DNA of 51,477 bases from Sphaerospermopsis aphanizomenoides BCCUSP55 (GTDB lineage: Bacteria; Cyanobacteriota; Cyanobacteriia; Cyanobacteriales; Nostocaceae). Location: positions 1-51,477 of the forward strand of contig NZ_LUFH02000035.1 of NCBI RefSeq assembly GCF_001586785.1, read 5' to 3'. This document shows, piece by piece, positions 27,327 to 35,569 of this stretch. The translations under genes and the position numbers were made by a program. How positions within the stretch are numbered: the stretch's first letter is position 1; every line of letters begins with the position of its first letter. The notes under the pieces were generated by a model. It saw only the letters and a program-made list of their open reading frames with translations. It was not told the origin of the DNA and searched no databases.

Positions 27327-27405
27327 GGATATTCAGAAATTGAGCGCAACTTCACAACGAAATGGTATTACAGCAGAATTCGGGATTCAGGAACTAATAC
27401 ATTAA

Positions 27406-29244
27406 ATGCGGAAGTATCTACTCAACTCAATAGAAACCCATTTGCTTAATCCTCATCTATTAACGGCGTTATTATCAATAGGATTATGGCAAGCAGGAGT
27501 TTGGCAATCCTTAGAATTACTGGGATCTAATTTATTATTCAATACTCGTAACCATCTATCTCATCGTCATTGGGATAGTCGTCTTGCTGTGATTGGCATT
27601 GATGATGCTACATTGAGTCAGTATGGAGAATTTCCCATTTCACGCGATCGCTATACTCAACTCTTAGAAACACTAGAAGCTTCTCCCCCCGCAGTAATCG
27701 GTTTTGATATTCTATTTACCGAACCCAGCAAATACGATTCAGCATTATCTGAAGCAATGGCAATTAATGGTCAAGTCGTCCTCGCAGTTGCCCCCAGTTC
27801 ACAGCTACAAACACAACCAAAAACCCTGCATCCCGTCCCCATTTTAGATAGCGTTACTGCCACAGGCCATATCGTCAACAATGCAGATATAGATGGAGTC
27901 ACCCGCCAATTCTTTCTCTATTTCGATCAATTTCCATCTTTGAGCATTAAATTACTAGAAGCATACAACAACAGTCTCCAGCAAACCTTTACCGCAGATA
28001 CCAAAAACTTCCGTAAATCCCCTGTTGTCATCCCATCTCTGCAAGTAGGAGTAACAACACAATCAGCCTGGATTAACTGGATAGCACCAACACAGGAAAT
28101 ACCCACCTATTCCTTTGCGGATGTTGTGCAGAGAAAAATAGATACAGCCAAACTCAAAAACAAAATTATTCTCGTTGGTTTAACCGCCACCGGCACAAAG
28201 GATATCCTGAAAACTCCCTTTGAGCAAACACCACCGACAGCCGGTATTTATCTACACGCAGCCGCCGTTGATAATTTACTGAACCAGCGATTTCTGCAAA
28301 GATTACCTTGGCAACTAGAACTGTTGCTATTGTTCAGCGTTGCCAGTGGTTCTAGTTTATTACTAGCTATCTTGAAACTTTACCCACGCATTCTGCTATT
28401 GGCATTGTTACCTCTAACTTGGTTTAGTCTCTCAGTCTTAGTCCTAACAACCTCTAATTTATGGTTGCCTGTAGCTGCTCCCATTGGGACAATACTCCTT
28501 GCTGGGTTAGGTGTACAGTGGCAAGAACAAAAAGAAAAACAACAATTGATGAGTTTATTTGCTCGTCATGTTGCCCCCGAAACAGCCGCATTAATTTGGC
28601 AAAATCGTACTGAGATTTTCCAAAATGGTCAGTTAGAAGCCAAAGAAATGGTCGCCACTGTTTTATTTAGTGATATTCGCAGCTTTACCAGCATTTCCGA
28701 AGGCATGAAACCAAAAGAGTTACTAAATTGGTTAAATACCTATTTGGCAGCTATGGCTGAGTGTGTTCAAGAACATCACGGAGTTATTGATAAATATATT
28801 GGTGATGCAGTAATGGCTGTTTTTGGCATTCCCTTTCCACACACTCAAGCCGAGGAAATTCAACAAGATGCCATTAATGCCGTCGCTGCTGCTATGTCTA
28901 TGCAGAAAAGATTAATTTCATTAAACCAGGAATTAGAACGCCTTGGTCAACCTGCCATTAGTATTGGTATTGGCATTCATACAGGTTTAGTAGTTGCAGG
29001 CAGTATTGGCGGTTCTGCAAGATTGAATTATTCTGTTTTAGGAGATGCAGTTAATATTGCAGCCCGTTTAGAACAACTCAACAAAAACGTCAAAGAAGGA
29101 AATCCTCACAGCATATTAATCAGCGAAACCACATTTCACCACATTAAATCCCATTTTCCTACACAAAAAGTAGAAGAGATGCAGTTACGGGGAAGGCAAC
29201 AACTAACTATGATTTATTCTATTGCTGGGAGTTATAGCAGGTGA
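27406..29244 (+). CDS. CHASE2-domain adenylate cyclase
   Basis: The 612-residue membrane enzyme has a CHASE2 sensor outside the membrane (about residues 45-300; VIGIDDATLSQYGEFPISRDRYTQLLETL, AVIGFDILFTEP, IILVGLTATGTKD). Three membrane segments follow (about 303-372), then a class III cyclase domain (about 415-605). The two metal aspartates are in LFSDIRSFTS and IGDAVMAVFG. The base-selecting residues are Lys (DKYIGD) and Asp (LGDAVNIAARLE), which predict ATP rather than GTP as substrate. It should make cAMP in response to an unknown periplasmic signal. A heptamer-rich gap separates it from trpS. Confidence 0.92.
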   Translation: MRKYLLNSIETHLLNPHLLTALLSIGLWQAGVWQSLELLGSNLLFNTRNHLSHRHWDSRLAVIGIDDATLSQYGEFPISRDRYTQLLETLEASPPAVIGFDILFTEPSKYDSALSEAMAINGQVVLAVAPSSQLQTQPKTLHPVPILDSVTATGHIVNNADIDGVTRQFFLYFDQFPSLSIKLLEAYNNSLQQTFTADTKNFRKSPVVIPSLQVGVTTQSAWINWIAPTQEIPTYSFADVVQRKIDTAKLKNKIILVGLTATGTKDILKTPFEQTPPTAGIYLHAAAVDNLLNQRFLQRLPWQLELLLLFSVASGSSLLLAILKLYPRILLLALLPLTWFSLSVLVLTTSNLWLPVAAPIGTILLAGLGVQWQEQKEKQQLMSLFARHVAPETAALIWQNRTEIFQNGQLEAKEMVATVLFSDIRSFTSISEGMKPKELLNWLNTYLAAMAECVQEHHGVIDKYIGDAVMAVFGIPFPHTQAEEIQQDAINAVAAAMSMQKRLISLNQELERLGQPAISIGIGIHTGLVVAGSIGGSARLNYSVLGDAVNIAARLEQLNKNVKEGNPHSILISETTFHHIKSHFPTQKVEEMQLRGRQQLTMIYSIAGSYSR

Positions 29245-29398
29245 CAGGGTGACAGGTGACAGGTGACAGTTAAGAGGGAATAGGGAATAGGTAAGAGGCA
29301 GGGGAGGCAGGGGGCAGGGAGAAAAGAGTTATTTAATTTTGACTTTTGACTTTTGACTTTTGACTTTATTTTGCCCTACACCCTACACCCTACACCCC
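29240..29398. repeat. cluster of short tandem repeats between the cyclase gene and trpS
   Basis: GGTGACA units at 29240-29269 begin inside the cyclase stop region. They are followed by G/A-rich sequence, GACTTTT units (29341-29367) and CCCTACA units (29374-29398). Three unrelated heptamer families therefore sit side by side. The remaining bases to trpS (29399-29522) hold no gene. Confidence 0.8.
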
Positions 29399-29522
29399 CT
29401 TCATTCCTGACTTCTGCCTCCTGCTATATCATCCCTGTTCCCAATTCCCAATCACCACTAAAATAAGTCTTGTTACCGCCCCATTTACAAAGGCGGTGAT
29501 TGGAGATAACTAACTAATAATT

Positions 29523-30530
29523 ATGGGTAAGCAGCGCGTTCTGTCGGGAGTTCAACCAACTGGTAACTTACATTTGGGTAACTATTTAGGTGCTATTCGC
29601 AACTGGGTAGAAATTCAAGACCAGTATGAAAATTTCTTTTGTGTGGTAGATTTACACGCAATCACTGTACCGCATAATCCCGCCACCTTAGCGGCTGATA
29701 CTTACACCATCGCTGCTCTTTATTTAGCCTGTGGCATTGATTTAAAATACTCTAACATCTTTGTGCAATCTCATGTTTCCGCACACAGTGAACTTTGTTG
29801 GTTGCTAAATTGCATCACTCCCTTAAATTGGTTGCAAGACATGATTCAATTTAAGGAAAAGGCACTCAAACAAGGTGAAAACGTCAGTGCGGGGTTGTTG
29901 ACTTATCCCGTTTTGATGGCTGCGGATATTTTGCTTTATCAAGCTGATAAAGTCCCTGTCGGTGAAGACCAAAAGCAACATTTAGAACTAGCGCGGGATA
30001 TTGTCAACAGGTTTAACCATCAATTTGCTAAGGATAAACCTGTATTAAAATTACCTGATCCTTTGATTAGAAAGGAAGGCGCAAGGGTAATGAGTTTGAC
30101 CGATGGAACAAAGAAAATGTCAAAGTCTGACCCATCGGAGTTAAGTAGAATCAATGTTTTAGACCCACCAGACCAAATTGCGAATAAGATTAAACGCTGT
30201 AAAACTGACCCAGTGCGGGGTTTAACCTTTGATAATGCAGACCGTCCAGAATGTCATAACCTGTTAACCCTGTATATGCTGCTGTCTGGGAAGACCAAGG
30301 AAGCGGTAGCGGCTGAATGTGCAGATATGGGTTGGGGTCAGTTTAAACCATTGTTAACTGAAACAGCAATTAATGCTCTAAAACCAATTCAAGATAAATA
30401 TAAGGAGGTAATGGCGGAAAAAGGCTATTTAGAGTCTGTGTTGCGGGATGGTCGGGAAAAAGCGGAAGCTATAGCTAATCAAACTTTAGCAGATGTCAAA
30501 GCTGCTTTAGGCTATAGCGTACCCCTCTAG
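29523..30530 (+). CDS. trpS: tryptophanyl-tRNA synthetase
   Basis: This class I synthetase of 335 residues is the normal bacterial length. The HIGH-type motif is in PTGNLHLGNYLGAI (about 12-25) and the KMSKS motif in KKMSKSDPSE (about 198-207). Other family marks are DLHAITV, NWLQDMIQFKEK, SAGLLTYPVLMAADILLYQADKVPVGEDQKQHLELARDI and CKTDP. It charges tRNA-Trp in the cytosol. A long hairpin follows the stop, and the metF-like gene comes next on the same strand. Confidence 0.97.
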   Translation: MGKQRVLSGVQPTGNLHLGNYLGAIRNWVEIQDQYENFFCVVDLHAITVPHNPATLAADTYTIAALYLACGIDLKYSNIFVQSHVSAHSELCWLLNCITPLNWLQDMIQFKEKALKQGENVSAGLLTYPVLMAADILLYQADKVPVGEDQKQHLELARDIVNRFNHQFAKDKPVLKLPDPLIRKEGARVMSLTDGTKKMSKSDPSELSRINVLDPPDQIANKIKRCKTDPVRGLTFDNADRPECHNLLTLYMLLSGKTKEAVAAECADMGWGQFKPLLTETAINALKPIQDKYKEVMAEKGYLESVLRDGREKAEAIANQTLADVKAALGYSVPL

Positions 30531-30575
30531 GGTTTAGGCTTTAAAGTGTAAATTGTTTTACGCTTTAAGAAAACC
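30531..30575 (+). terminator. long stem-loop between trpS and metF
   Basis: GGTTT at 30531-30535 pairs with AAACC at 30571-30575, and inside it TAAAGTGTAAA pairs with TTTACGCTTTA around a short loop. It starts directly after the trpS stop. There is no terminal U-run, so termination strength is uncertain; it may also mark a boundary for RNA processing between the two genes. Confidence 0.55.
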
Positions 30576-30593
30576 TCCAGATAAATTTGAACC

Positions 30594-31508
30594 ATGCAGG
30601 ATACCCATAGCACCAGTGTTTTAAATAACTTCCGAAAAGCGGTAGCAGCAGGAGATTTTCTTGTTACTGCTGAAGTCGCACCCCCGAAAGGAGGAGATAT
30701 CACCCATACGCTTGAAATGGCGGCGACTCTTAAGGGGAGAGTTCATGCTGTCAATATTACTGATGGTAGCCGCGCTGTATTGGGGATGTCGTCTTTAGCA
30801 GCTTCGGTGATTTTATTGCAACATGGAATTGAGCCGGTTTGTCAAATGGCTTGCCGCGATCGCAATAGAATTGGAATTCAAGCAGATTTGATGGGCGCTC
30901 ATGCTTTGGGTATCCGCAACATTTTAGCTTTAACTGGCGACCCTGTAAAAGCAGGTGATCATCCTGATGCAAAAGCCGTTTTTGATTTAGAATCTGTGCG
31001 ATTATTGCAGTTAATTAGAAACATGAATCAGGGTGTTGATTTTAATCATAAAACCCTGAATGATGGTGCATTAGATTTATTTGCTGGTGCAGCAGTAGAT
31101 CCACAGTCTAAGAGTTGGTCAGGTTTACAAAGTCGATTTGAAAAGAAAATCGAAGCGGGAGCGCAATTTTTTCAAAGTCAATTAATTACAGATTTTGAAA
31201 AATTAGAAAAGTTCATGGATCAAATTGCATCTCGTTACAATAAACCAATTTTGGCAGGAATTTTTCTGTTGAAGTCAGCCAAAAATGCTCAATTTATTAA
31301 TCGCATGGTTCCAGGTGTAAATATTCCTGACCATATTATTGATAGGTTGGCAAAAGCCAAACATCCGTTAGAAGAAGGGATGAAAATTGCAGCGGAACAG
31401 GTGCAGATGGCGCGGGGTTTGTGTCAGGGTGTACATATTATGGCGGTGAAAAAAGAAGATGCGATCGCGCCGATTTTGGATTTAGCGGGGGTGGAGAAGG
31501 TTAGTTAG
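30594..31508 (+). CDS. metF: methylenetetrahydrofolate reductase (MetF-like)
   Basis: The 304-residue length fits the bacterial flavin-containing MTHFR barrel. Motifs include LVTAEVAPPKGGD (with the catalytic-type Glu at the start of the barrel), VNITDGSRA, GIEPVCQMACRDRNRIGIQADLMGAHALGIRNILALTGDPVKAGDHPDA, and FFQSQLITDFEKLEKFM. The enzyme reduces 5,10-methylene- to 5-methyl-THF for methionine synthesis. Cyanobacterial members deviate somewhat from the E. coli type (for example the VAPPKGGD loop), so the electron donor may differ. Downstream are HIP1 sites and a gene relic. Confidence 0.85.
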   Translation: MQDTHSTSVLNNFRKAVAAGDFLVTAEVAPPKGGDITHTLEMAATLKGRVHAVNITDGSRAVLGMSSLAASVILLQHGIEPVCQMACRDRNRIGIQADLMGAHALGIRNILALTGDPVKAGDHPDAKAVFDLESVRLLQLIRNMNQGVDFNHKTLNDGALDLFAGAAVDPQSKSWSGLQSRFEKKIEAGAQFFQSQLITDFEKLEKFMDQIASRYNKPILAGIFLLKSAKNAQFINRMVPGVNIPDHIIDRLAKAKHPLEEGMKIAAEQVQMARGLCQGVHIMAVKKEDAIAPILDLAGVEKVS

Positions 31509-31574
31509 AATAAATAGCGATCGTATTTATTGAATTAGGTGCGATCGCTACCCCATATATTGCTAAAAGGTTAA

Positions 31575-31634
31575 GAAAGAGCGAATCGTTTGGCTACACA
31601 ATTACGTGCTTTGGGAGTTGAACCAGAAGCGTAA
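31575..31634 (+). pseudogene. C-terminal remnant of a Uma2 (DUF820) family gene
   Basis: The frame after a stop at 31572-31574 reads ERANRLATQLRALGVEPEA and then stops. It is nearly the same as the end of the intact Uma2 protein at 36.2 kb (EKANRLTAQLRALGIEPEI). The rest of the ~200-codon gene is gone; 31509-31574 has two HIP1-like sites and no readable homology. This is a residual tail of a deleted Uma2 copy. Confidence 0.65.
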
Positions 31635-31652
31635 TATTAGTTACTTTAGTTC

Positions 31653-33282
31653 TCATTTTTTATCTATAGGTAGGTTTTTATTGACTTCCCGAGAAGCGAT
31701 TTTCCAACGCCCGTCTACAAATTCCAAAATGTAAGTAATGTTAGTCGTTGTTAATACAGATTTATCTTGGTCAATAACTCCATTACTGTTGTAGAAAAAA
31801 CTCTCTTCAGTAAGTCTTAATTGAATCAATGCGCTATTACCATTTTGCGAGAATTTGTATACACTGTCAATACTCTGTTTACCAAATTCGTAGTATGCCT
31901 GATGTATTTGCAGCCAATTGATAGAACCATCTTGCCCAGCTAATTCTTCATATATCCGTCCTGTAGTCAATTCAGCAGCAAGCTGACGATCATAAGGAGG
32001 TGCAAACATTCTTGCCTTTGCTTTTAGGTATTTGTAAATTAGAGAGACCGCTTGCTTCTGGGTAATCAAAACAGACTGATTTGATTGAGGGACTGTAGAG
32101 TTTTTACTTGAAACTGACGGATTTGATTGAGGAACTATAGAGTTTTTACTTGAAACTGACGGATTTGATTTAGGAAATACATATACAGCTATCCATACAA
32201 AAAAAGTTATCCATACAAAAGAAGCAAATCCAGAAAATGCTCTTAATACTTTAATTTGAGTTTTATTCAAAGGTACTTCAATTTGAAGAATGTCTAAAAA
32301 TGAATAATTGCCAATACCCGCTAAAAATTCAACTACATCTAGTGCCTTTATTCTAACACTTCTCATAAACAGATTTTCTACAATTTCTATTATTTCAAGA
32401 ATGATGGATAAATTCTTATCTTGAAAACCTGAAACTTGTGGCTCATAACTCGAAACTTGAACCTCATAGTCTAACATTTCTAACCATCCTTGCATTGATT
32501 GGGGGCGGTCTTTTGCCTCCAAAGCCATACCGTTGAGAATTGCCTGATTTAATCCATCGCTGATACTGGAAATAAGCTGTTGTGGTGGAATCAGAGGATC
32601 ATTATCTAGCTTGCGAGCTAAGGAATTTGTGGGGTTTTCACCAGTCACCCCATAATATAAGGCAGCAGCCAGACAGTAAATATCAACTCTTGGATCTCTA
32701 CTACCTTTGTATCTCTGTTCATAAGGTGCAAAGCTCTCATGAGCCGCTTTATCTGTTGAACTCTGAGTTGCCGGAATTATTTGTTTGGCAATACCAAAGT
32801 CAATCAAAACCGCTCTGCCATTACTCCGCAGCATGATATTTCCAGGGTGAGCATCTCGGTGTACCAAGCCCGCTTGATGCACTATGATCAGAGCTTCCCC
32901 TATTTGGCGAAATATAAGGCACAATTTCCTCTTCTGGTAATGCTCCCCTACGCTTGACTACCTGAAATAAATTTTCCCCTGGTACAAATTCCATCACTAA
33001 GCAATGGGTGTTACCTTCCTCAAATAGTTCAATTACCCCCACAATGTGAGGATGGGGGTCTTGAGTTAGACGTGCTAGTGTCCGCCCTTCTGTAATAAAT
33101 CTCTTTATATACTTGTCATACTCTGGGTCATAGTGAAGATATTCATCAGGAGTTTTAATGACAACTTGCCGATTGAGGTTAACCTGCAATGCCCTGTAAG
33201 TAATCCCAAATCCCCCTTTTCCCAGAACCTGCTCAATGATATAGTCACCACCTTTCAATTTTTGCCCTATTGGCCAGGTCAT
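31653..33282 (-). pseudogene. Ser/Thr protein kinase with C-terminal ARC6-IMS-like domain, split by a one-base frameshift
   Basis: Two overlapping frames (33282-32821 and 32924-31653) make one kinase. The first has the P-loop GKGGFGITYR (about 21-30) and Lys43 (VVIKT) and runs to EEEIVPYI. The second continues RQIGEALIIVHQAGLVHRDAHPGN, DFGIAK and SRDPRVDIYCLAAALYYGVTG. A single extra A in the run 32910-32912 separates them. Past the kinase come a membrane segment (second-frame residues ~228-250), two tandem copies of a ~15-residue Ser-rich unit, and a C-terminal domain (QAVSLIYKYLKAKARMFAPPYDRQLAAEL...YILEFVDGRWKIAS) resembling the ARC6-IMS/DUF4101 domain. Either the gene is broken or the base is a sequencing error. 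Confidence 0.8.
32085..32165. repeat. in-frame ~45-bp tandem repeat in the kinase linker
   Basis: Two near-identical copies of a ~45-base unit (containing AGAGTTTTTACTTGAAACTG) encode the repeated SNPSVSSKNS-I/T-VPQ linker just outside the membrane segment of the kinase, with a third partial copy. The copies differ at only a few bases, implying recent slippage. Confidence 0.75.
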
Positions 33283-33344
33283 GAATACCTCTGATTAAAA
33301 AATATTTATTTTCATACCACCGCATAAGAAAAGTTTACTTGATT

Positions 33345-34343
33345 CTACGGTGTCTTGGTAGGGGCAGGATTGGGAGATGGTGTAGATGGTGGATTAGTAA
33401 AAATAGGAATCCAAGCACCCATACCTTGGAGTAAGGCTGCAAAAGCAGCAATTCCAGCTATAATCACTCCCCAGAATTGAATTTTTTTATCCCAATTCCA
33501 AATAGGTTTATGTTCGGGTTCTTTTTCAGTTACACCTAAAGAGTCAATCCATTGTTTTACCGATTGCGGACGCTGTTGGGGATCTAGTCTCATACCTGTT
33601 AAAATTGCTTGATTGGTGCGATCGCTAATTAGTGGATTAAATTCTTTTGGTTCTGGTAAATGAATATTATCCACTTTACGTTTGAGAGCATCCACAGGTA
33701 TTCTTCCTGTTAGAAGTACATAAAGGGTTGCAGCTAAAGAATAAATATCACTTGCAGCAGTTGGTTTAGTGCTTTTAGCGTAAAGCTCAGGAGGTGCAAA
33801 TCCATCGGCATTTTCCTTAGCTCGTCGCGTTGTTAATTCATGGTCAAAATCTAGTGCTAAATCAAAATCAATCAGTACCGCTTCCGGTCTTCCCCCACGT
33901 AAAATAATATTTTCTGGTCGCACATCTCCATGAACCAATTTGTTTTGATGTACAACTGTCAAAGCTTCCCCAATTTGCCGAATGTAAACTAAAGCTTGTT
34001 GTTCAGGAAGTTTTAATTGGCCACGTTCATCTAAATTTACACCGTCCACATACTCCATCACCAAACACGAAAACTCTGCTTCTTTAAAAGGTTCAGCAAA
34101 TTTTACAATATGCTCGTGCTGACAGCGAGTAAGTTTTACCGCTTCTTGCCAAAACATAGTTTCTAGACGTTCTCGTTCTGATTGATTCAGAGATGTTAGT
34201 AAATTACCATCTAAGGTTTTAATAACTTGGCGGTCATTATTTTTGTTTCTAACTAAATAAGTAATACCAAATCGTCCACTTCTCAACTCTTTTTCAATGG
34301 TGTATTTTCCACCTTGCAACTGATCACCTGCTACCCAAGCCAT
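33345..34343 (-). CDS. membrane-anchored Ser/Thr protein kinase with atypical HGD and DFD motifs
   Basis: I choose the ATG at 34343 (332 residues), because MAWVAGDQLQGGKYTIEKEL then aligns with the start of the neighbouring kinase; an ATG 13 codons upstream is possible. The kinase domain keeps Lys42 (RQVIKT), catalytic Asp140 and Asn145 (VHGDVRPEN) and Asp159, but HRD is HGD, DFG is DFD, and the P-loop is LRSGRFGITY. APPELYAKSTKPTAASDIYSLAATLYVLLTG fits the activation and F-helix region. A single membrane segment (about 291-314) and a Pro/Thr-rich tail follow. The Gly in HGD marks kinases not controlled by activation-loop phosphorylation. It is a tandem paralogue of the frameshifted kinase. 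Confidence 0.85.
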   Translation of the reverse strand: MAWVAGDQLQGGKYTIEKELRSGRFGITYLVRNKNNDRQVIKTLDGNLLTSLNQSERERLETMFWQEAVKLTRCQHEHIVKFAEPFKEAEFSCLVMEYVDGVNLDERGQLKLPEQQALVYIRQIGEALTVVHQNKLVHGDVRPENIILRGGRPEAVLIDFDLALDFDHELTTRRAKENADGFAPPELYAKSTKPTAASDIYSLAATLYVLLTGRIPVDALKRKVDNIHLPEPKEFNPLISDRTNQAILTGMRLDPQQRPQSVKQWIDSLGVTEKEPEHKPIWNWDKKIQFWGVIIAGIAAFAALLQGMGAWIPIFTNPPSTPSPNPAPTKTP

Positions 34344-34496
34344 TTTTGCAATTCCCAAAATACTTAAATTAGATTTTCGCATAAAAAGCTCTTTTAGGCT
34401 GAATTTGGTTGGATAGAGAAAGTGACGCTCCCCTAATTTTCTTACCCCACACCTTAAAAGACCTACAAAGAGAATTAGAACTTAGCTGAAAGACCT

Positions 34497-34589
34497 GTGA
34501 TTAATACTTCACCTCTCATCTTTTTATCTAGAGGTGGAATACTAGATTTATTGCAATTATCGGGTGATGAAATTTTAGTTGGAGAATGA
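34497..34589 (+). pseudogene. N-terminal remnant of a PIN-domain (DUF3368-like) toxin
   Basis: A 30-codon frame reads VINTSPLIFLSRGGILDLLQLSGDEILVGE and stops. This corresponds to the first ~30 residues of DUF3368-type PIN proteins (V-V-x-D/N-TSPLI-L-GLLDLL), with the first Asp replaced by Asn. The frame before it (LKDLQRELELS, ending at 34489) could be the tail of its antitoxin, but that is weak. The rest of the toxin is missing. It is a different fossil from the one at 13.5 kb, since the sequences diverge. Confidence 0.5.
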
Positions 34590-34612
34590 TAAGCGATCGC
34601 CCTATAATTTTG

Positions 34613-35065
34613 TTAATTGATCAGCTGCCAATCACAAGCCGTAATAAATCGGCTCAAATGACCAACATTAGTGGTAGCAACTATTACTTCTGTCGTTTCA
34701 TCAGCAAGAATAAGAGCTTGAGCAGAGAGAATAATATCTCCGTCCAAAGCTTTAGCATCAGCTGTAGGTTGTCCCGTTTGTCTTGCTTCTGCCCAAAGCT
34801 TTGCTGCTAATACCATTGTCTCTGTTTGAATAGGAATATATTCAAGGGTTTGTTTTAAGTTATCGAGACGATGGACACTTTTTAATAAATTTGCACGCAG
34901 TAATTCTCTACGTACTTCATAATCTGCAATTTCCGGGATTGCAAACCGTTCACCTCGTGCTAAAAGTCTTTTTAACCATTGTTGACAGGCTAGAGGAAGA
35001 CCTTTTGCTTTAGGATTTGTCACCATTCCTAGAGGACCAGAGTCTAATAAAATTAAACGATTCAT
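34613..35065 (-). CDS. PIN-domain ribonuclease, VapC-like toxin
   Basis: The 150-residue protein fits a PIN nuclease. Acidic residues expected to bind Mg2+ are Asp8 (LLDSGPLG), Glu45 or Glu50 (AIPEIADYEVRREL) and Asp109 (ALDGDIILSAQAL), followed by VIVATTNVGHLSRF. The usual Asp near the end of the motif row is replaced by Asn (TTNVGHL), a change seen in some PIN proteins. The start overlaps the stop of the upstream small gene by four bases (ATGA), so translation is probably coupled. Toxins of this type cut specific RNAs; the target here is unknown. Confidence 0.75.
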   Translation of the reverse strand: MNRLILLDSGPLGMVTNPKAKGLPLACQQWLKRLLARGERFAIPEIADYEVRRELLRANLLKSVHRLDNLKQTLEYIPIQTETMVLAAKLWAEARQTGQPTADAKALDGDIILSAQALILADETTEVIVATTNVGHLSRFITACDWQLIN

Positions 35066-35376
35066 GGAAATAAAGGACGATCAGATAAACGATCTTCATC
35101 AAGGTTATTTTTGAGAAATTCCCAGGCTTGTTGATGTTCAGTAGCATCTTCATTTTCATTCAGCCAAGAGTCTAAAAGCTCAATTGCTGCCTGATTTTTT
35201 TGGGCTTGTTCTGGATTGATAATGGGTGAGTTTTGTAAACTAATTTGCTTACGAAACTGGCGTAATGTGTCTAGTAATTCTGTCCAGTATTCCTGGGGTG
35301 TTGCTTCAATTTCACTGATGAGAGATTCTAAGGATATTGAGGATTGATTGCAGGAATTTACCATAGTTAAAATCAC
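35062..35376 (-). CDS. probable antitoxin partner of the PIN toxin
   Basis: The 104-residue acidic, helical protein (SLESLISEIEATPQEYWTELLDTLRQFRKQI, then AIELLDSWLNENEDATEHQQAWEFLKNNLDEDRLSDRPLFP) overlaps the PIN gene by four bases and precedes it, as antitoxins do. No standard DNA-binding motif (AbrB, RHH, Phd) is apparent. The C-terminal half with conserved LDSWL and WEFLKNNLDEDRLSDRPLF is a pattern I have seen in cyanobacterial partners of PIN proteins. The assignment rests mainly on position and overlap. Confidence 0.65.
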   Translation of the reverse strand: MILTMVNSCNQSSISLESLISEIEATPQEYWTELLDTLRQFRKQISLQNSPIINPEQAQKNQAAIELLDSWLNENEDATEHQQAWEFLKNNLDEDRLSDRPLFP

Positions 35377-35569
35377 AAATATAGGTTGTAATTAAATTTT
35401 AACTTAATGCTTCAGTTTATGGTAGACAGAATTTATAAACAGGTGATATCCCTAAAAATGGAATTACTGAGAATTGCGATCGCTATATTCAAAATGCTGT
35501 CAGTCATCCCTACCCCAACTTCCCCTACCTTGCTACACTAAAACAAACCTCACAACACGCGAGGACACC

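Larger units (their letters stand above)
26953..27405. other. gene-free gap of dispersed repeats between ftsW and the cyclase gene
   Basis: These divergent 453 bases contain a GC-rich dispersed fragment (GGCGTACCCGCCCGCCGTCAG, 27031-27051) and an ACCGCAAAGGACGCAAAG repeat (27130-27147) of a type widespread in Nostocales. They also contain the MITE-like element at 27176-27326. No coding sequence is seen. The cyclase promoter must lie in the last ~75 bases or within the element. Confidence 0.5.
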
